Source: an uncultured Prevotellaceae bacterium (GTDB lineage Bacteria; Bacteroidota; Bacteroidia; Bacteroidales; Bacteroidaceae). From it: a stretch of 43,368 nucleotides of DNA. The notes below the pieces were generated by a model. The model had not been told where the DNA came from. It did no database searches and saw only the letters and a list, made by a program, of their open reading frames with translations. The DNA lies in assembly GCA_902776475.1 (NCBI GenBank), contig CACYQD010000026.1, positions 1 through 43,368 of the forward strand. Reading direction: 5' to 3'. Shown in pieces: positions 6,746 to 16,800 of this stretch (position 1 is the first letter of the stretch; the number at the start of each line of letters is the position of its first letter). The position numbers and the translations under genes are program-made.

Positions 6746-7324
6746 TTACTCCCGGAGCAGATTCATGAATTCCTCCCGCGTCTTTGCCTGGTTGAAGGCG
6801 CCGCTGAAAGCACTTGTGGTGGTGATGGAATTCTGCTTCTCCACACCGCGCATCTGCATGCACATGTGGCGGGCTTCCAAGACCACCATCACACCCATGG
6901 GGTGAAGCGTCGATTGGATGCAGTCCATGATCTGTTGGGTGAGCCGTTCCTGCACCTGCAGGCGGTGGCTGTAGATATCAACTACACGGGCGATCTTGCT
7001 CAGGCCGGTGATGCGTCCTTTGGGGATATAGGCCACGTGGGCCTTGCCGTAGAAGGGCAGGATGTGGTGCTCGCACATCGAGAAGAAGTCGATGTCTTTC
7101 ACGATCACCATCTGATTGTAGGGTTCCTCGAAGAGGGCGTCGGTGAGCACCTTGTGCGGGTCCTCGTTGTATCCGCGTGTGAGCACCTGCATGGCCTTGG
7201 CCACCCGGAGCGGGGTCTTTTGGAGTCCTTCGCGGTCGGGGTCCTCACCCAGGAGGCGCAGGATGTCATAATAATGGCGGGAGAGCGCTTCGAGTCCCTC
7301 TTGGTTTTCTGTCTCTGTGTTCAT
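6746..7324 (-). CDS. folE: GTP cyclohydrolase I
   Basis: This 192-residue enzyme converts GTP to 7,8-dihydroneopterin triphosphate, the first step of folate (and queuosine precursor) synthesis. Signature blocks are intact: [19 protein letters not shown], the zinc site [38 protein letters not shown], and [11 protein letters not shown] with the second zinc Cys, then [10 protein letters not shown] near the end. Length is normal. It is the last gene of a five-gene minus-strand run (DUF1599, DoxX-type, tpiA, SPOR, folE) whose order I know from other Bacteroidales, 74 nt after the SPOR gene. folK, a later folate step, is elsewhere in the window at 30240. Confidence 0.97.
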   Translation of the reverse strand: MNTETENQEGLEALSRHYYDILRLLGEDPDREGLQKTPLRVAKAMQVLTRGYNEDPHKVLTDALFEEPYNQMVIVKDIDFFSMCEHHILPFYGKAHVAYIPKGRITGLSKIARVVDIYSHRLQVQERLTQQIMDCIQSTLHPMGVMVVLEARHMCMQMRGVEKQNSITTTSAFSGAFNQAKTREEFMNLLRE

Positions 7325-7398
7325 TCTTATCGTTAATGGTGGGGCATGGAGTGTCCTTGCATGTCATCAGTCAGCTGTTGGCGGTCATCTGTCGCCGT

Positions 7399-8085
7399 TT
7401 ATCTGTTGACGGTGATGAAGGTTTTGATCACGCAGGCATTCTTATAACCCAATTTCTTGACTTTCTTGAGAATGTTGTTGGCATCTTCCTGGCGGCGGAA
7501 ATTGCCGAACCGACAGCACCATCTGGGAGAGTAGAAGTGCACGTAGATGGGTTGTCCGGGCATATCGACTTTGAGTTTGTTGCCGATTTCGTGGGCCTTG
7601 GCGCGGTCTTCGCGTGTGTTGCCGCCGGCGAATACCTGGACGCGGTAGCCCGACACCTTCTTGCTGTTGCTCATCACTTTCAGCCGGGTGTCGCTCATTG
7701 AGGGATTTTCCTCGTATTCCTTCAGTTTCTGTTCACGGATGGCCTGGCGCTTCTTGCGCTCACGTTCGCGGCGGGCTTTGTCGCGCTCCTCATCCTCACG
7801 CGTGCTGGAATATTCGCGGCTGCTTTGCGACTCGTAGCGGTTGCGGGATGGCTCTGTCGTCTTGTTATCTTGTCTTGATTTGTCTTCTCGGTTGGATTTG
7901 CCCGTCTCAGCGTCGTTTTGTTTGCTGGATCCATTGACGAGCTTGCTGATGTCTTCGCTCTGTTTCACGGATACAGAGCCTTTGCCCTTCTCGCCGTCCT
8001 GCAGATGGTCGAGGAACGACTGGGCGTGGGTGGGGGCTGTCAGGCAGAGGGCCACAGCCATGGTGGTGATGATTCGTCTCATCAT
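7399..8085 (-). CDS. SPOR domain protein
   Basis: A 228-residue exported protein: signal peptide MMRRIITTMAVALCLTAPTHAQ, then a polar linker, a highly charged helical stretch (about residues 95-125, Arg/Glu/Lys rich, probable coiled coil) and a C-terminal SPOR domain (about 145-225: GYRVQVFAGGNTREDRAKA, RFGNFRRQEDANNILKKVKK). SPOR domains bind denuded glycan strands of peptidoglycan at division septa, so a periplasmic cell-wall role is likely. It lies between tpiA (66 nt upstream) and folE (74 nt downstream) on the same strand; metabolic neighbours probably reflect only a conserved transcript. A second ATG is adjacent to the first. Confidence 0.85.
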   Translation of the reverse strand: MMRRIITTMAVALCLTAPTHAQSFLDHLQDGEKGKGSVSVKQSEDISKLVNGSSKQNDAETGKSNREDKSRQDNKTTEPSRNRYESQSSREYSSTREDEERDKARRERERKKRQAIREQKLKEYEENPSMSDTRLKVMSNSKKVSGYRVQVFAGGNTREDRAKAHEIGNKLKVDMPGQPIYVHFYSPRWCCRFGNFRRQEDANNILKKVKKLGYKNACVIKTFITVNR

Positions 8086-8151
8086 AATTGAGGTTTGTTG
8101 TTGGGGAAACCTCCATGCGGACAGTCATGCCCGCATGGAGGTGGATATGGC

Positions 8152-8910
8152 TTATTTCCAAGCGTCGATGATGCCTTTGAAGTCGGCTGCCTTCAGAGAG
8201 GCGCCACCGATCAGGCCACCGTCGATGTCGGGCTTGGCGAACAGTTCGCGGGCATTGCTGGGCTTGCAGCTGCCGCCATAGAGGATGGAGGTGGCTTCGG
8301 CCACTTCTGCTCCGTATTTGTCGGCCACCACGCTGCGGATGAAGGCGTGGATCTCCTCAGCCTGCTCGGCTGTGGCGGTCTTGCCGGTACCGATAGCCCA
8401 GATGGGCTCATAGGCGATGACGATGTTGGAGAACTCCTCGGCTGTGAGGTTGAAGACACTGCCCTCGAGCTCTGCCTTCACCACGTCGTTCTGCTTGTTG
8501 GCCTCACGCTCTTCCAGGCTCTCGCCGATGCAGAAGATCACTTTCAGACCGTTGTTGAGTGCGAGGAGCACTTTCTCCTTCAGGATCTCGGGAGTCTCGG
8601 CATAGTACTCACGGCGCTCGGAGTGGCCCAGGATGACGTATTGTGCACCGGTGCTTTTCACCATCTCTGCCGACACCTCACCGGTGAAGGCACCTTTTGC
8701 CTTGTCGGCGCAGTTCTCTGCTCCGAGGCCGATGATGTCCTGGTTGAGGAACTGGGCGATGCTTGCCAGGTGAATGAAGGGAGTGCAGATCACCACGCCG
8801 CAGTTGGGTTTCTCAGCAGTGAGGGTCTCGTTGAGCTCTTTTGCCAGAGCGATTCCGTCTTGCAGGTTCATGTTCATCTTCCAGTTGCCTGCTACAATTT
8901 TCTTTCTCAT
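8152..8910 (-). CDS. tpiA: Triosephosphate isomerase
   Basis: A 252-residue TIM-barrel enzyme interconverting glyceraldehyde 3-phosphate and dihydroxyacetone phosphate in glycolysis and gluconeogenesis. Seen directly: [10 protein letters not shown] (Asn and Lys of the active site), [12 protein letters not shown] (electrophilic His), [17 protein letters not shown] (catalytic Glu and the flexible loop), [12 protein letters not shown] and the phosphate-binding GLIGGASLK. Length is the family norm. It follows the DoxX-type gene by 40 nt and precedes the SPOR gene by 66 nt on the same strand. Confidence 0.98.
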   Translation of the reverse strand: MRKKIVAGNWKMNMNLQDGIALAKELNETLTAEKPNCGVVICTPFIHLASIAQFLNQDIIGLGAENCADKAKGAFTGEVSAEMVKSTGAQYVILGHSERREYYAETPEILKEKVLLALNNGLKVIFCIGESLEEREANKQNDVVKAELEGSVFNLTAEEFSNIVIAYEPIWAIGTGKTATAEQAEEIHAFIRSVVADKYGAEVAEATSILYGGSCKPSNARELFAKPDIDGGLIGGASLKAADFKGIIDAWK

Positions 8911-8950
8911 TTTCTTTTTTTTGGGTTTGTGATATGTTAAGGGTTTTCTA

Positions 8951-10219
8951 TTACTTTTTTCTTTTGAGCAATCTCGTCCATGCCCAGAGACGGTCGGCCA
9001 GTGCCAGGGCGAAGAGGGGAAGCGCGAACCACAGCAGGATCTTGATGATCTTGGCGGCGGTGGCGTCAGGAGGCATCTGGCCTGTCTCGATGTCCTCCAG
9101 GCGTCCGGTCAGTTGGGTGGCGTCGGGCAGGAAGTGATGGCTCCACTTGCGGATGACCACCCCGTTGTGCAGGAGGAGCAAGCCCGGATTGCTGCGGATG
9201 ATGGTCTTCAGGGTCGTGGCATCTGTCGTGCAGAAGGGATATTCCGCTCCGGTGAGTTCTCTCCACCGCTCAATGCCGCCCTCACCGCTCGCTGTCAGGC
9301 AGTAGAAGTTGTATCCGTTGTCCTGGCTGTATTCGTAGATCTGGTCGATATTGCCGAAGTCGCTGTCGTTGGCATTCTCCAGGTGCGGGGAAATCAGCAG
9401 GAAGGTGTAGCTGGGGTCGGACAGCACATCCTCGGTGATGTCGTCGCCTTCGGCCGTCTCGATCGAGAAATCGTGAATGGGCGGCACGTAACCTTCTTTC
9501 ACCATCACCGTGCGGCTGTCGATGAAGGTCCAAGTGGAGTCTGGGTAGTCGGCAAGGCTGAACTCGCGCCTCTCCCCGTCTTTCTCGAGGATGAAGGTGG
9601 TCTCAAACTCCGGCTGAGCCGCAGAGTCGGGCACCTCCATGCCCTTCCGCAGGTCGCTGCCCACATGATAGGGGCGGAAGTCGAAAAGCGGGAGGTCGTA
9701 GAGACAGTAGATGCTGGAGAGGAGCACAAACAGCAGGGTGTAGTTGATGACAATCCACTGATTGGTCTTCGAGATGAACCTCACCATGGCCAGAGGATGG
9801 CGGTACAACACCGCTGAGGCTGCCAGCAGCACGACATTCTTGGCGAAAGTCTGTCCGTTGGTCAGCACGATGGCGTCGCCGAAGCAGCCGCAGTCGCTGA
9901 TGGGGTTGGCTATCCAGAGCCATGCGGAGATGACCGTCATGACCCCCATCAGCGCCAGCACCAGTTTGGTCACCAGTCGGCGGTGGATGGCAAACAGCAG
10001 GAAGATGCCCAGGCTGAACTCGATGGCCGACAGCAGCACGGAGGTGCCGAGCGTCGTCCAGTCAGGGAAAATGCCGTCGAGCGACAGCGCCGAGAGGTAG
10101 TCTTGTATCTTATATTGAGTGCCCAGCGGGTCGATGGCTTTCACATACCCCGAGAGGATCAGTGTAGGCGATACCACGAAGCGGCACAGATTGACAAATA
10201 TGCGTGAAACCTTACTCAC
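8951..10219 (-). CDS. DoxX/MauE-type membrane protein with C-terminal thioredoxin-like region (BT_3928 type)
   Basis: This 422-residue protein has four to five membrane helices in residues 1-150 with a DoxX/MauE-like pattern, including the redox-type motif [10 protein letters not shown], then a fifth helix near 155-175. Residues 190-375 are soluble and end in a thioredoxin-like part ([45 protein letters not shown]). A final helix and a basic tail close it. The architecture is that of the Bacteroidales BT_3928 family; electron transfer across the membrane is a reasonable inference, not shown. The start is a GTG at 10219, inside the last codons of the DUF1599 gene, so the two are translationally coupled. 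Confidence 0.8.
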   Translation of the reverse strand: MSKVSRIFVNLCRFVVSPTLILSGYVKAIDPLGTQYKIQDYLSALSLDGIFPDWTTLGTSVLLSAIEFSLGIFLLFAIHRRLVTKLVLALMGVMTVISAWLWIANPISDCGCFGDAIVLTNGQTFAKNVVLLAASAVLYRHPLAMVRFISKTNQWIVINYTLLFVLLSSIYCLYDLPLFDFRPYHVGSDLRKGMEVPDSAAQPEFETTFILEKDGERREFSLADYPDSTWTFIDSRTVMVKEGYVPPIHDFSIETAEGDDITEDVLSDPSYTFLLISPHLENANDSDFGNIDQIYEYSQDNGYNFYCLTASGEGGIERWRELTGAEYPFCTTDATTLKTIIRSNPGLLLLHNGVVIRKWSHHFLPDATQLTGRLEDIETGQMPPDATAAKIIKILLWFALPLFALALADRLWAWTRLLKRKK

Positions 10220-10760
10220 TGAGTTTGATAATGCCGAACACGGCGTAGTTGATGATGTCCATGTAGTTGGCGTCGATGCCCTCAGAGACGAGTGTCTCGC
10301 CCTGCAGTTCCTCGATCTCTTTCACCCGCTGGATCTTGGTGAGGATGAAGTCGGTGTAGCTGCTCACGCGCATGCCGCGCCACGCCTCACCGTAGTCATG
10401 GTTCTTGCGGAGCATCAGCTGGAGCGACTCGTCGGCGTAATGGTCGTAGAGCGCCATGGCTTCCTCTGCGCTGATGTCAGTGGCGTCGCTGTAGCCTTTG
10501 TCGATCTGGATCAGTCCCACCAGGCCATAGTTGACCAGGGCGATGAACTCAGGGCGGATGCCTTCGCCCACCAGTGAGGTGTGCTTCACCTCCAGCGAGC
10601 GGATGCGCATGGCTTTGATGAACAGCTGGTCGGTGAGCGACGAGGGACGGAGGATGCGCCAGGAGGCTCCGTAGTCGTGCAATTTCTTCTCAAACAAAGT
10701 CCTGCATTCAGCAAGGGCTTCGCGGAATTGCATCTCTGTCTTGTTGGCTTGTTGTGGCAT
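10212..10760 (-). CDS. DUF1599 protein
   Basis: The 182-residue protein carries two copies of the DUF1599 module (nucleotide-modification-associated domain 1): residues about 20-90 with LHDYGASWRILRPSSLTDQL and about 110-180 with NHDYGEAWRGMRVSSYTDFI, the repeated HDYG-x-x-WR being unmistakable. The family is linked by context to modified nucleotide metabolism in phages, but Bacteroidetes carry it in the chromosome next to tpiA; the reaction is unknown to me. An ATG at 10796 is in frame, but the promoter at 10801-10831 puts the transcript start close to it, so 10760 is chosen. First gene of the five-gene minus operon; overlaps the next by 8 nt. Confidence 0.85.
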   Translation of the reverse strand: MPQQANKTEMQFREALAECRTLFEKKLHDYGASWRILRPSSLTDQLFIKAMRIRSLEVKHTSLVGEGIRPEFIALVNYGLVGLIQIDKGYSDATDISAEEAMALYDHYADESLQLMLRKNHDYGEAWRGMRVSSYTDFILTKIQRVKEIEELQGETLVSEGIDANYMDIINYAVFGIIKLSE

Positions 10761-10800
10761 GGTTTGGCTTATTTGACGTGTTTTTATGCTCAACACGCTG

Positions 10801-10831
10801 CAAAAGTACGCATTTTTGCTGAATCATACAA
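10801..10831 (-). promoter_or_regulatory. Promoter of the DUF1599-folE operon
   Basis: On the minus strand TTG (10831-10829) and TACTTTTG (10808-10801) are separated by 20 nt, matching the Bacteroidetes pattern. Transcription should begin near 10794, about 34 nt before the ATG at 10760. Confidence 0.65.
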
Positions 10832-10973
10832 CATTGCAATCATTAATATGTGTTATTTGGCGCTTCGAAAATGGTTTTTTCATCTGTGCCTCTCTTTGCC
10901 CAAGTTATTCCCGCTTTCAAATAAAAAAGTGAAATTTGTTGTTTCTACAGGCTCATGTTTGGAAAAAATCATG

Positions 10974-10981
10974 TACATTTG
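10974..10981 (+). promoter_or_regulatory. Promoter -7 element of the CCA-enzyme gene
   Basis: TACATTTG fits TAnnTTTG. A good -33 box is not seen at 19-21 nt. The predicted start, about 10988, lies just ahead of the ATG at 10992 and 19 nt ahead of the ATG at 11007. Confidence 0.5.
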
Positions 10982-11006
10982 CACCTCCAAAATGATTTTG
11001 AGGATC

Positions 11007-12440
11007 ATGAAAGAATATTCAGACGCTGAACTGGCACAACTTCTCGACAAGGAAATTTTCCACCAGATCTCTGAGGCCGCCGACGGCCTGGGACTGGAGT
11101 GCTATGTCGTAGGGGGATATGTGCGCGACCTTTTCCTTGAGCGTCCCTCCAACGACATCGACGTGGTGGTCGTGGGCAGCGGCATCGAGGTGGCCCAGGC
11201 ACTGAAGGAGAAGTTGGGCAAGAAGGCGCATCTCTCGGTCTTCAGGAATTTTGGAACGGCGCAGGTGAAATTCCACGACACGGAGGTGGAATTCGTGGGA
11301 GCCAGGCGGGAAAGTTACCGTCGCGAAAGCCGCAAGCCGATTGTTGAGGACGGCACCCTGGAGGATGACCAGAACAGACGTGACTTCACCATCAATGCCA
11401 TGGCAATATGTCTCAACAAGGACCGTTTCGGCGAACTGGTGGATCCTTTCGACGGTATCGGCGACTTGTTGTATGGCTGTATCCGCACGCCGCTTGACCC
11501 AGATATCACCTTCTCCGACGACCCGTTGAGGATGATGAGGTGCATCCGCTTCGCCACACAACTCAATTTCTACATCGACGAGGAGACTTTTGATGCACTT
11601 GAGCGGAATGCGGAGCGCATCCGGATCATCAGCAGTGAGAGAATCGCCGACGAGCTCAACAAAATCATGATGACGGCCACGCCCAGCAAGGGATTCGTGG
11701 ATCTGCAGCGGTGTGGACTCCTCCAGCTGATCTTGCCGGAAATCCAACAGCTCGACATCGTGGACACCCGCAACGGCAGGGCACACAAGAACAATTTCTA
11801 CCACACGCTTGAAGTACTCGATAATATTTGTAAAAAATCGGACAATCTGTGGCTGAGGTGGGCCGCATTGCTCCATGATGTGGGAAAACCTAAAAGCAAA
11901 CGTTGGGACCCCCTGGTCGGATGGACGTTCCACAACCATAATATCTATGGTGCCAAGATGGTGCCGGAGATGTTTCGTCGGCTTAAATTGCCGATGGACA
12001 CGAAGATGAAGTATGTGCAGAAACTGGTCGATCTGCACATGCGCCCCATCGTGATTGCCGATGAAGAGGTGACCGACAGTGCAGTCAGGCGTTTGCTCAA
12101 CGATGCCGGTGATGACATCGATGACCTCATGACCCTTTGCGAGGCCGATATCACCAGTAAGAACCAAGTTCGAAAACAGCATTTCCTGGACAATTTCACC
12201 ATTGTGAGAGAAAAGTTGGAAGTGCTGAAACTCAAGGATTTCAAGCGTCTTTTCCAACCTTGTGTGGATGGCAAGGAAATCATGGAGATGTTTGGCCTTC
12301 AGCAGGGGCCGGAAGTGGGTGTGCTCAAGAAATACATCAAGGATGCTGTCCTCGATGGAAAAGTGGAGAACGAGCCGGAAACACTGCGGAAATTGCTTGT
12401 TGAAAAGTTTCAACAAATGTCATTGCAGAAGGCTGAATGA
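11007..12440 (+). CDS. cca: CCA tRNA nucleotidyltransferase, HD-domain type
   Basis: This 477-residue class II nucleotidyltransferase adds or repairs the 3' CCA of tRNA. The head domain has GGYVRDLFLERPSNDIDVVV (the metal-binding DxD within it) and RRDFTINAMAI; next comes DPLRMMRCIRFATQLNF, typical of the tRNA/poly(A) polymerase superfamily. The second half carries an HD phosphohydrolase domain (NFYHTLEVLDN, LLHDVGKPKSKRW). The reading frame extends far upstream, but the homologous part begins here. An ATG at 10992 is the alternative; the start at 11007 is preferred because GAGGA lies 5-6 nt upstream and the transcript would begin near 10988. It stands alone on its strand. Confidence 0.93.
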   Translation: MKEYSDAELAQLLDKEIFHQISEAADGLGLECYVVGGYVRDLFLERPSNDIDVVVVGSGIEVAQALKEKLGKKAHLSVFRNFGTAQVKFHDTEVEFVGARRESYRRESRKPIVEDGTLEDDQNRRDFTINAMAICLNKDRFGELVDPFDGIGDLLYGCIRTPLDPDITFSDDPLRMMRCIRFATQLNFYIDEETFDALERNAERIRIISSERIADELNKIMMTATPSKGFVDLQRCGLLQLILPEIQQLDIVDTRNGRAHKNNFYHTLEVLDNICKKSDNLWLRWAALLHDVGKPKSKRWDPLVGWTFHNHNIYGAKMVPEMFRRLKLPMDTKMKYVQKLVDLHMRPIVIADEEVTDSAVRRLLNDAGDDIDDLMTLCEADITSKNQVRKQHFLDNFTIVREKLEVLKLKDFKRLFQPCVDGKEIMEMFGLQQGPEVGVLKKYIKDAVLDGKVENEPETLRKLLVEKFQQMSLQKAE

Positions 12441-12497
12441 TTGCTGAATAATTGTTAAATCTACAATCTATTCACATCATATATTAAGAATATTTCG

Positions 12498-12505
12498 TAA
12501 ATTTG
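12498..12505 (+). promoter_or_regulatory. Promoter -7 element of the RND efflux operon
   Basis: TAAATTTG fits TAnnTTTG; a convincing -33 element is not seen. Transcription would start near 12512, leaving a leader of about 65 nt that contains the palindrome at 12548-12561. Confidence 0.5.
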
Positions 12506-12547
12506 CATTTTGAAAACCCGAATTGGCTTTCTGAGTTTTCTCTTTTT

Positions 12548-12561
12548 TTGATCATGATCAA
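12548..12561. promoter_or_regulatory. Perfect 14-bp palindrome in the RND operon leader, possible operator
   Basis: TTGATCATGATCAA is a perfect inverted repeat, 17 nt ahead of the ATG of the adaptor gene and about 45 nt downstream of the -7 box. Its size and place suit a dimeric repressor such as a TetR- or MarR-type efflux regulator. No regulator gene is adjacent, so the partner would be encoded elsewhere. Chance occurrence is possible in A/T-rich DNA. Confidence 0.4.
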
Positions 12562-12577
12562 TCATTAAATAATAGGT

Positions 12578-13822
12578 ATGAAAAGAACAAATTTCTTTCT
12601 GCTTGTAGCAGCTGCTGCATGCATGGTGGCATGTGGCGGGAAAAAAGGTGGAGGTATGAATTTCGGAGATAACGAATTCCCCGTGCAGACGGTTGGCATG
12701 CAGAGTACGGCCATGCAAACCACTTATCCTGCCACCATCAAGGGTGTCCAGGATGTGGAAATCCGTCCCAAGACTTCCGGTTTCATCACACGCATCAATG
12801 TGCATGAGGGACAGTCGGTCGGCGCAGGACAGATCCTCTTCGTCATCGACAACGAGACCTTTCAGGCACAGGTGAGACAGGCCCAGGCTGCCGTCAATCA
12901 GGCCCAGGCCGCCATCAACACCGCTGAGGCCCAGCTCAACACCGCCAAACTGCAGTATGACAACAGCGTGCAGCTCCATGCCAATGGCGTGATCGGCGAT
13001 TTCGAGCTGCAATCCTCGAAAAACGCTTATACCAGTGCCCAGGCACAGGTCAACCAGACCAAAGCAGCCCTCGCACAGGCTCAGGCATCCCTCGCATCGG
13101 CCAGGGAAAACCTCAGCTTCTGCTATGTCAAGAGTCCTGCCAGCGGTGTGGTGGGCAGTCTGCCCTATAAGGTGGGTGCTCTCGTGAGCGCTTCCAGTCA
13201 ACCGGCGCTGACCACTGTGTCAAATATCAGTGCGATGGAGGTATTCTTCTCCATGACTGAGAAGGACGTGCTCGAGATGACCAAGAGCGCCGGCGGACTC
13301 AACGCTGCTGTCAACGCCTATCCTCCAGTGAAGCTCAAACTGGCTGACGGCACCATCTATCCCCATGAGGGCAGGGTGGTCAAGGTGAGTGGTGTGATCG
13401 ACGCCGCCACAGGTACTGTGTCGATGATCGCCCGCTTCCCCAATCCGGAGCATCTGCTCAAGAGCGGCGGTTCGGGTTCCATCCTCGTGGAGCGCTCCAA
13501 CAATTCCGCCATCATTATCCCGCAGTCTTGCGTGCTTGAAGTGCAGGACAAGAAGTTTGTATATGTCATGGGTGCCGACAAGAAGGTGAAATATACTGAA
13601 ATCAAGGTTGACCCGCAGAATGACGGCAATAACTTCATCGTGACCAGCGGACTGAAGACCGGAGACCAGTATGTGACCAACGGACTTACCAAACTCACCG
13701 ACGGCATGGAGATCGTGCCCATCACCGCAGAGCAGTATCAAAAGAAAATCGACGATGCAAGCAAAATCGGAACAGACGGTTCGGCCAAGGGCTTCGTCGA
13801 TGCCATGACAGGTAAGAAATAA
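12578..13822 (+). CDS. RND efflux periplasmic adaptor (membrane fusion protein)
   Basis: This 414-residue lipoprotein (lipobox MVAC, then a Gly/Lys spacer) is the AcrA/MexA-type adaptor that joins the inner-membrane pump to the outer-membrane channel. Order: first half of the lipoyl domain (VEIRPKTSGFITRINVHEGQ), a long alpha hairpin rich in Gln/Ala (about residues 95-175, QAQAAVNQAQAAINTAEAQL), second lipoyl half (FCYVKSPASGVVGSLPYKVG), beta-barrel (MEVFFSMTEKDVLEM) and membrane-proximal domain (IIIPQSCVLEVQDKKFVYVM). It is first of a tight operon, 30 nt before the permease. Family firm; substrate cannot be told from sequence. Confidence 0.93.
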   Translation: MKRTNFFLLVAAAACMVACGGKKGGGMNFGDNEFPVQTVGMQSTAMQTTYPATIKGVQDVEIRPKTSGFITRINVHEGQSVGAGQILFVIDNETFQAQVRQAQAAVNQAQAAINTAEAQLNTAKLQYDNSVQLHANGVIGDFELQSSKNAYTSAQAQVNQTKAALAQAQASLASARENLSFCYVKSPASGVVGSLPYKVGALVSASSQPALTTVSNISAMEVFFSMTEKDVLEMTKSAGGLNAAVNAYPPVKLKLADGTIYPHEGRVVKVSGVIDAATGTVSMIARFPNPEHLLKSGGSGSILVERSNNSAIIIPQSCVLEVQDKKFVYVMGADKKVKYTEIKVDPQNDGNNFIVTSGLKTGDQYVTNGLTKLTDGMEIVPITAEQYQKKIDDASKIGTDGSAKGFVDAMTGKK

Positions 13823-13852
13823 ATACGACACTTTCTAATCCATTAGGAAATT

Positions 13853-16800
13853 ATGACATTTACAACATTCATAAAACGCCCGGTGCTCTCGACGGTGATC
13901 TCCATCGTCATCGTACTCCTGGGCTTCATCGGACTGGCTACGCTCCCTATCGAGCAGTATCCGGATATCGCACCGCCCACCGTGGTGGTGTTCACCAGTT
14001 ATCCTGGCGCTGATGCCGAGACCGTGAAGAACTCCGTGCTGGTGCCGCTGGAGGAGAGCATCAACGGTGTGGAGGGCATGGACTATATCAGTTCGTCCGC
14101 CTCATCCGGCTCCGCCAGCCTCTCCATCCTGTTCCGCCAGGGAATGAACGCGGATATGTGCGCCGTCAACGTGCAGAACCGTGTGCAGCAGGCACTTGCG
14201 CTGTTGCCCGCCGAAGTGACACAGATCGGTGTGACCGTCATGAAACGCCAGACCTCACAGGTGATGATGTTCACCCTCACCAGCGACGGACGTTACGATG
14301 ATGAGTTCCTCACCAACTACAACAACATCAACATCATCCCCGCCGTCAAGCGTATTGAGGGTGTGGGCGACGTGCAGTCGCCAGGTATGAAGTCCTACTC
14401 CATGCGCATCTGGCTTGATCCCGAGGTGATGAAACAGCATGGACTGATGCCGAGCGACATCACCTCTGTGCTCAGCGAGCAGAACATCGAGGCCGCTCCC
14501 GGTACGTTCGGAGAGCGCTCCGACGTGGCTTATGAGTATGCCATGCGCTACACGGGTCGTCTGAAGAGTGAGGAGGAGTTCGGCAATATCATCATCTCCA
14601 GTGATGGCGCTGGCAACACGCTGAAACTGAAGGATGTGGCGAAGATTGAACTGGGCGGACTGCAGTATACCGTGGCGATGAAGAACAACAACATCCCATC
14701 GGTCATGGGTATGGTGCAGCAGATTGCCGGTTCCAACGCCAACGAGATTGCCAAAAACGTGAAGAAAGAGCTGGATGAGCAGGCCAAGAGCTTCCCGCCG
14801 GGCATGTTGTACAAGATCAACTACGACGTGACCGAGTTCCTCTACGCCAGTATCGAGGAGGTGGTGTTCACCCTTGTGATGACCCTTATCCTCGTGCTGC
14901 TCGTGGTGTATATCTTCCTGCAGGATTTCCGCTCCACGCTCATTCCTATGATTGCCGTGCCGGTGTCGTTGATCGGTACCTTCTTCTTCCTGAAGATTTT
15001 CGGATTCTCCATCAACCTGCTCACGCTGTCGGCATTGCTGCTGGCCATCGCCATCGTGGTCGATGACGCCATCGTGGTGGTCGAGGCTGTGCATGCCAAG
15101 CTCGACTTGGGATACAAGAGTTCGCTCACGGCATCCATCGACGCCATGAGCGAGATCTCGGGAGCCATCATCTCCATCACCTTGGTGATGGCGTCGGTGT
15201 TCATCCCCGTGTCGTTCATCGGCGGAACATCCGGAACTTTCTATCGAGAGTTTGGTGTGACGATGGCGGTGTCCATCTTCATCTCCGCCGTCAACGCGCT
15301 CACCCTCTCGCCGGCTCTGTGTGCCATCTTCCTGAAACCGCATGACAAGGACGGAAAACCCGTGAAGATGTCACGCATTGACCGTTTCCATGCCGCTTTC
15401 AATGCTTCTTATGACAAGATGCTCGACAGATACAAGACCCGTGTGGAGAAATTCGTGCGCAAGCCCCTGGCCATCGGTGTTGTCGTATTGATCGGCATCC
15501 TGGCACTGGGCATCACGATGAAGACCACCAAGACAGGTCTGGTGCCCAGCGAGGACACCGGCACCTTGTTCTGCACCATCTCCATGCCCCCGGCCACTTC
15601 CGTGGAGCGCACAAGGCAGGTCATCAATCAGGTGGACTCCATCCTGGCTGCCAACCCCGCCATCCAGAGCCGTGAGCAGATCCAGGGATACAACTTCATC
15701 GCAGGTGCGGGAAGTGACCAGGCCACCTTCATCATCAAACTCAAGCCGTTTGATGAGCGCCAGAAAGGTTTCTGGTGGAAATTGTCCGGATTCTGGCAGG
15801 GTGACAGCTTCTATCGCTTCCTCGTCAATCCCTATGACGCCAACTCCGTATTGGGCATGATCTACAAGCAGACCGCATCCATCAAGGATGCCCAGATTCT
15901 GGCTTTCTCGCCGCCTATGATTCCTGGTTTCTCCGCCAACAGCGGTGTCTCGCTCGTCATGCAGGACCGTACCGGTGGCAACCTCAACGATTTCTTTGAG
16001 GTCGTGAAGTCTTACCTCGAAGAGTTGAACAAGAGACCAGAGATACAGACTGCCCAGACGTCCTACAACCCCAATTATCCGCAGTATATGATCCACATGG
16101 ATGTGGCCAAGTGCAAGCAGGCGGGCATCTCACCCAGAGTCGTGCTCTCCACGCTGCAGGGATATTACGGTGGACTCTACGCCTCCAACTTCAATGCCTA
16201 TGGCAAGCTCTTCCGTGTGATGGTGCAGGCTACGCCGGAGAGCCGTATGACGCCGGAGAGCCTCTCCAACGTCTTCGTGCGCACACCGAGCGGCATGTCG
16301 CCCGTGACGGAGTTCTGCAAACTGGAGCGCGTCTATGGACCGTCTAACATCAACCGCTTCAACCTCTTCACCGCCATCAATGTCACGGCCACTGTGGCTG
16401 AAGGCTACTCCACAGGTGAGGCCATCAAGGCTGTGGAGGAAGTGGCTGCTTCCAACCTGCCCACAGGTTATACCTACGACTATTCCGGTCTGACACGCCA
16501 GGAGGCCGGGTCAAGCAGTTCTACAGCACTGATCTTCCTCCTGTGTCTCGTGTTCATCTACCTGATCTTGTCGGCTCAGTATGAGAGCTATATCCTCCCG
16601 CTGGCGGTCATCTTGTCGGTGCCGTTCGGACTGGCAGGAGCCTTCCTCTTCACCATGATCTTCGGACATTCCAACGATATCTATATGCAGATCTCGCTGA
16701 TCATGCTGATCGGTCTGTTGGCTAAAAACGCCATCCTTATCGTGCAGTTCGCCCTTGAGCGCCGCGAGATCGGTATGGCCATCTCCTGGTCGGCTGTCCT

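Noticed and set aside
11019-12416. A 465-codon minus-strand frame opposite cca
   Set aside because: Antisense shadow; the CCA enzyme on the + strand has all family motifs.
14255-15343. A 362-codon minus-strand frame opposite the RND permease, rich in His and Asp
   Set aside because: Antisense of transmembrane segments; no recognisable domain and no regulatory signal.
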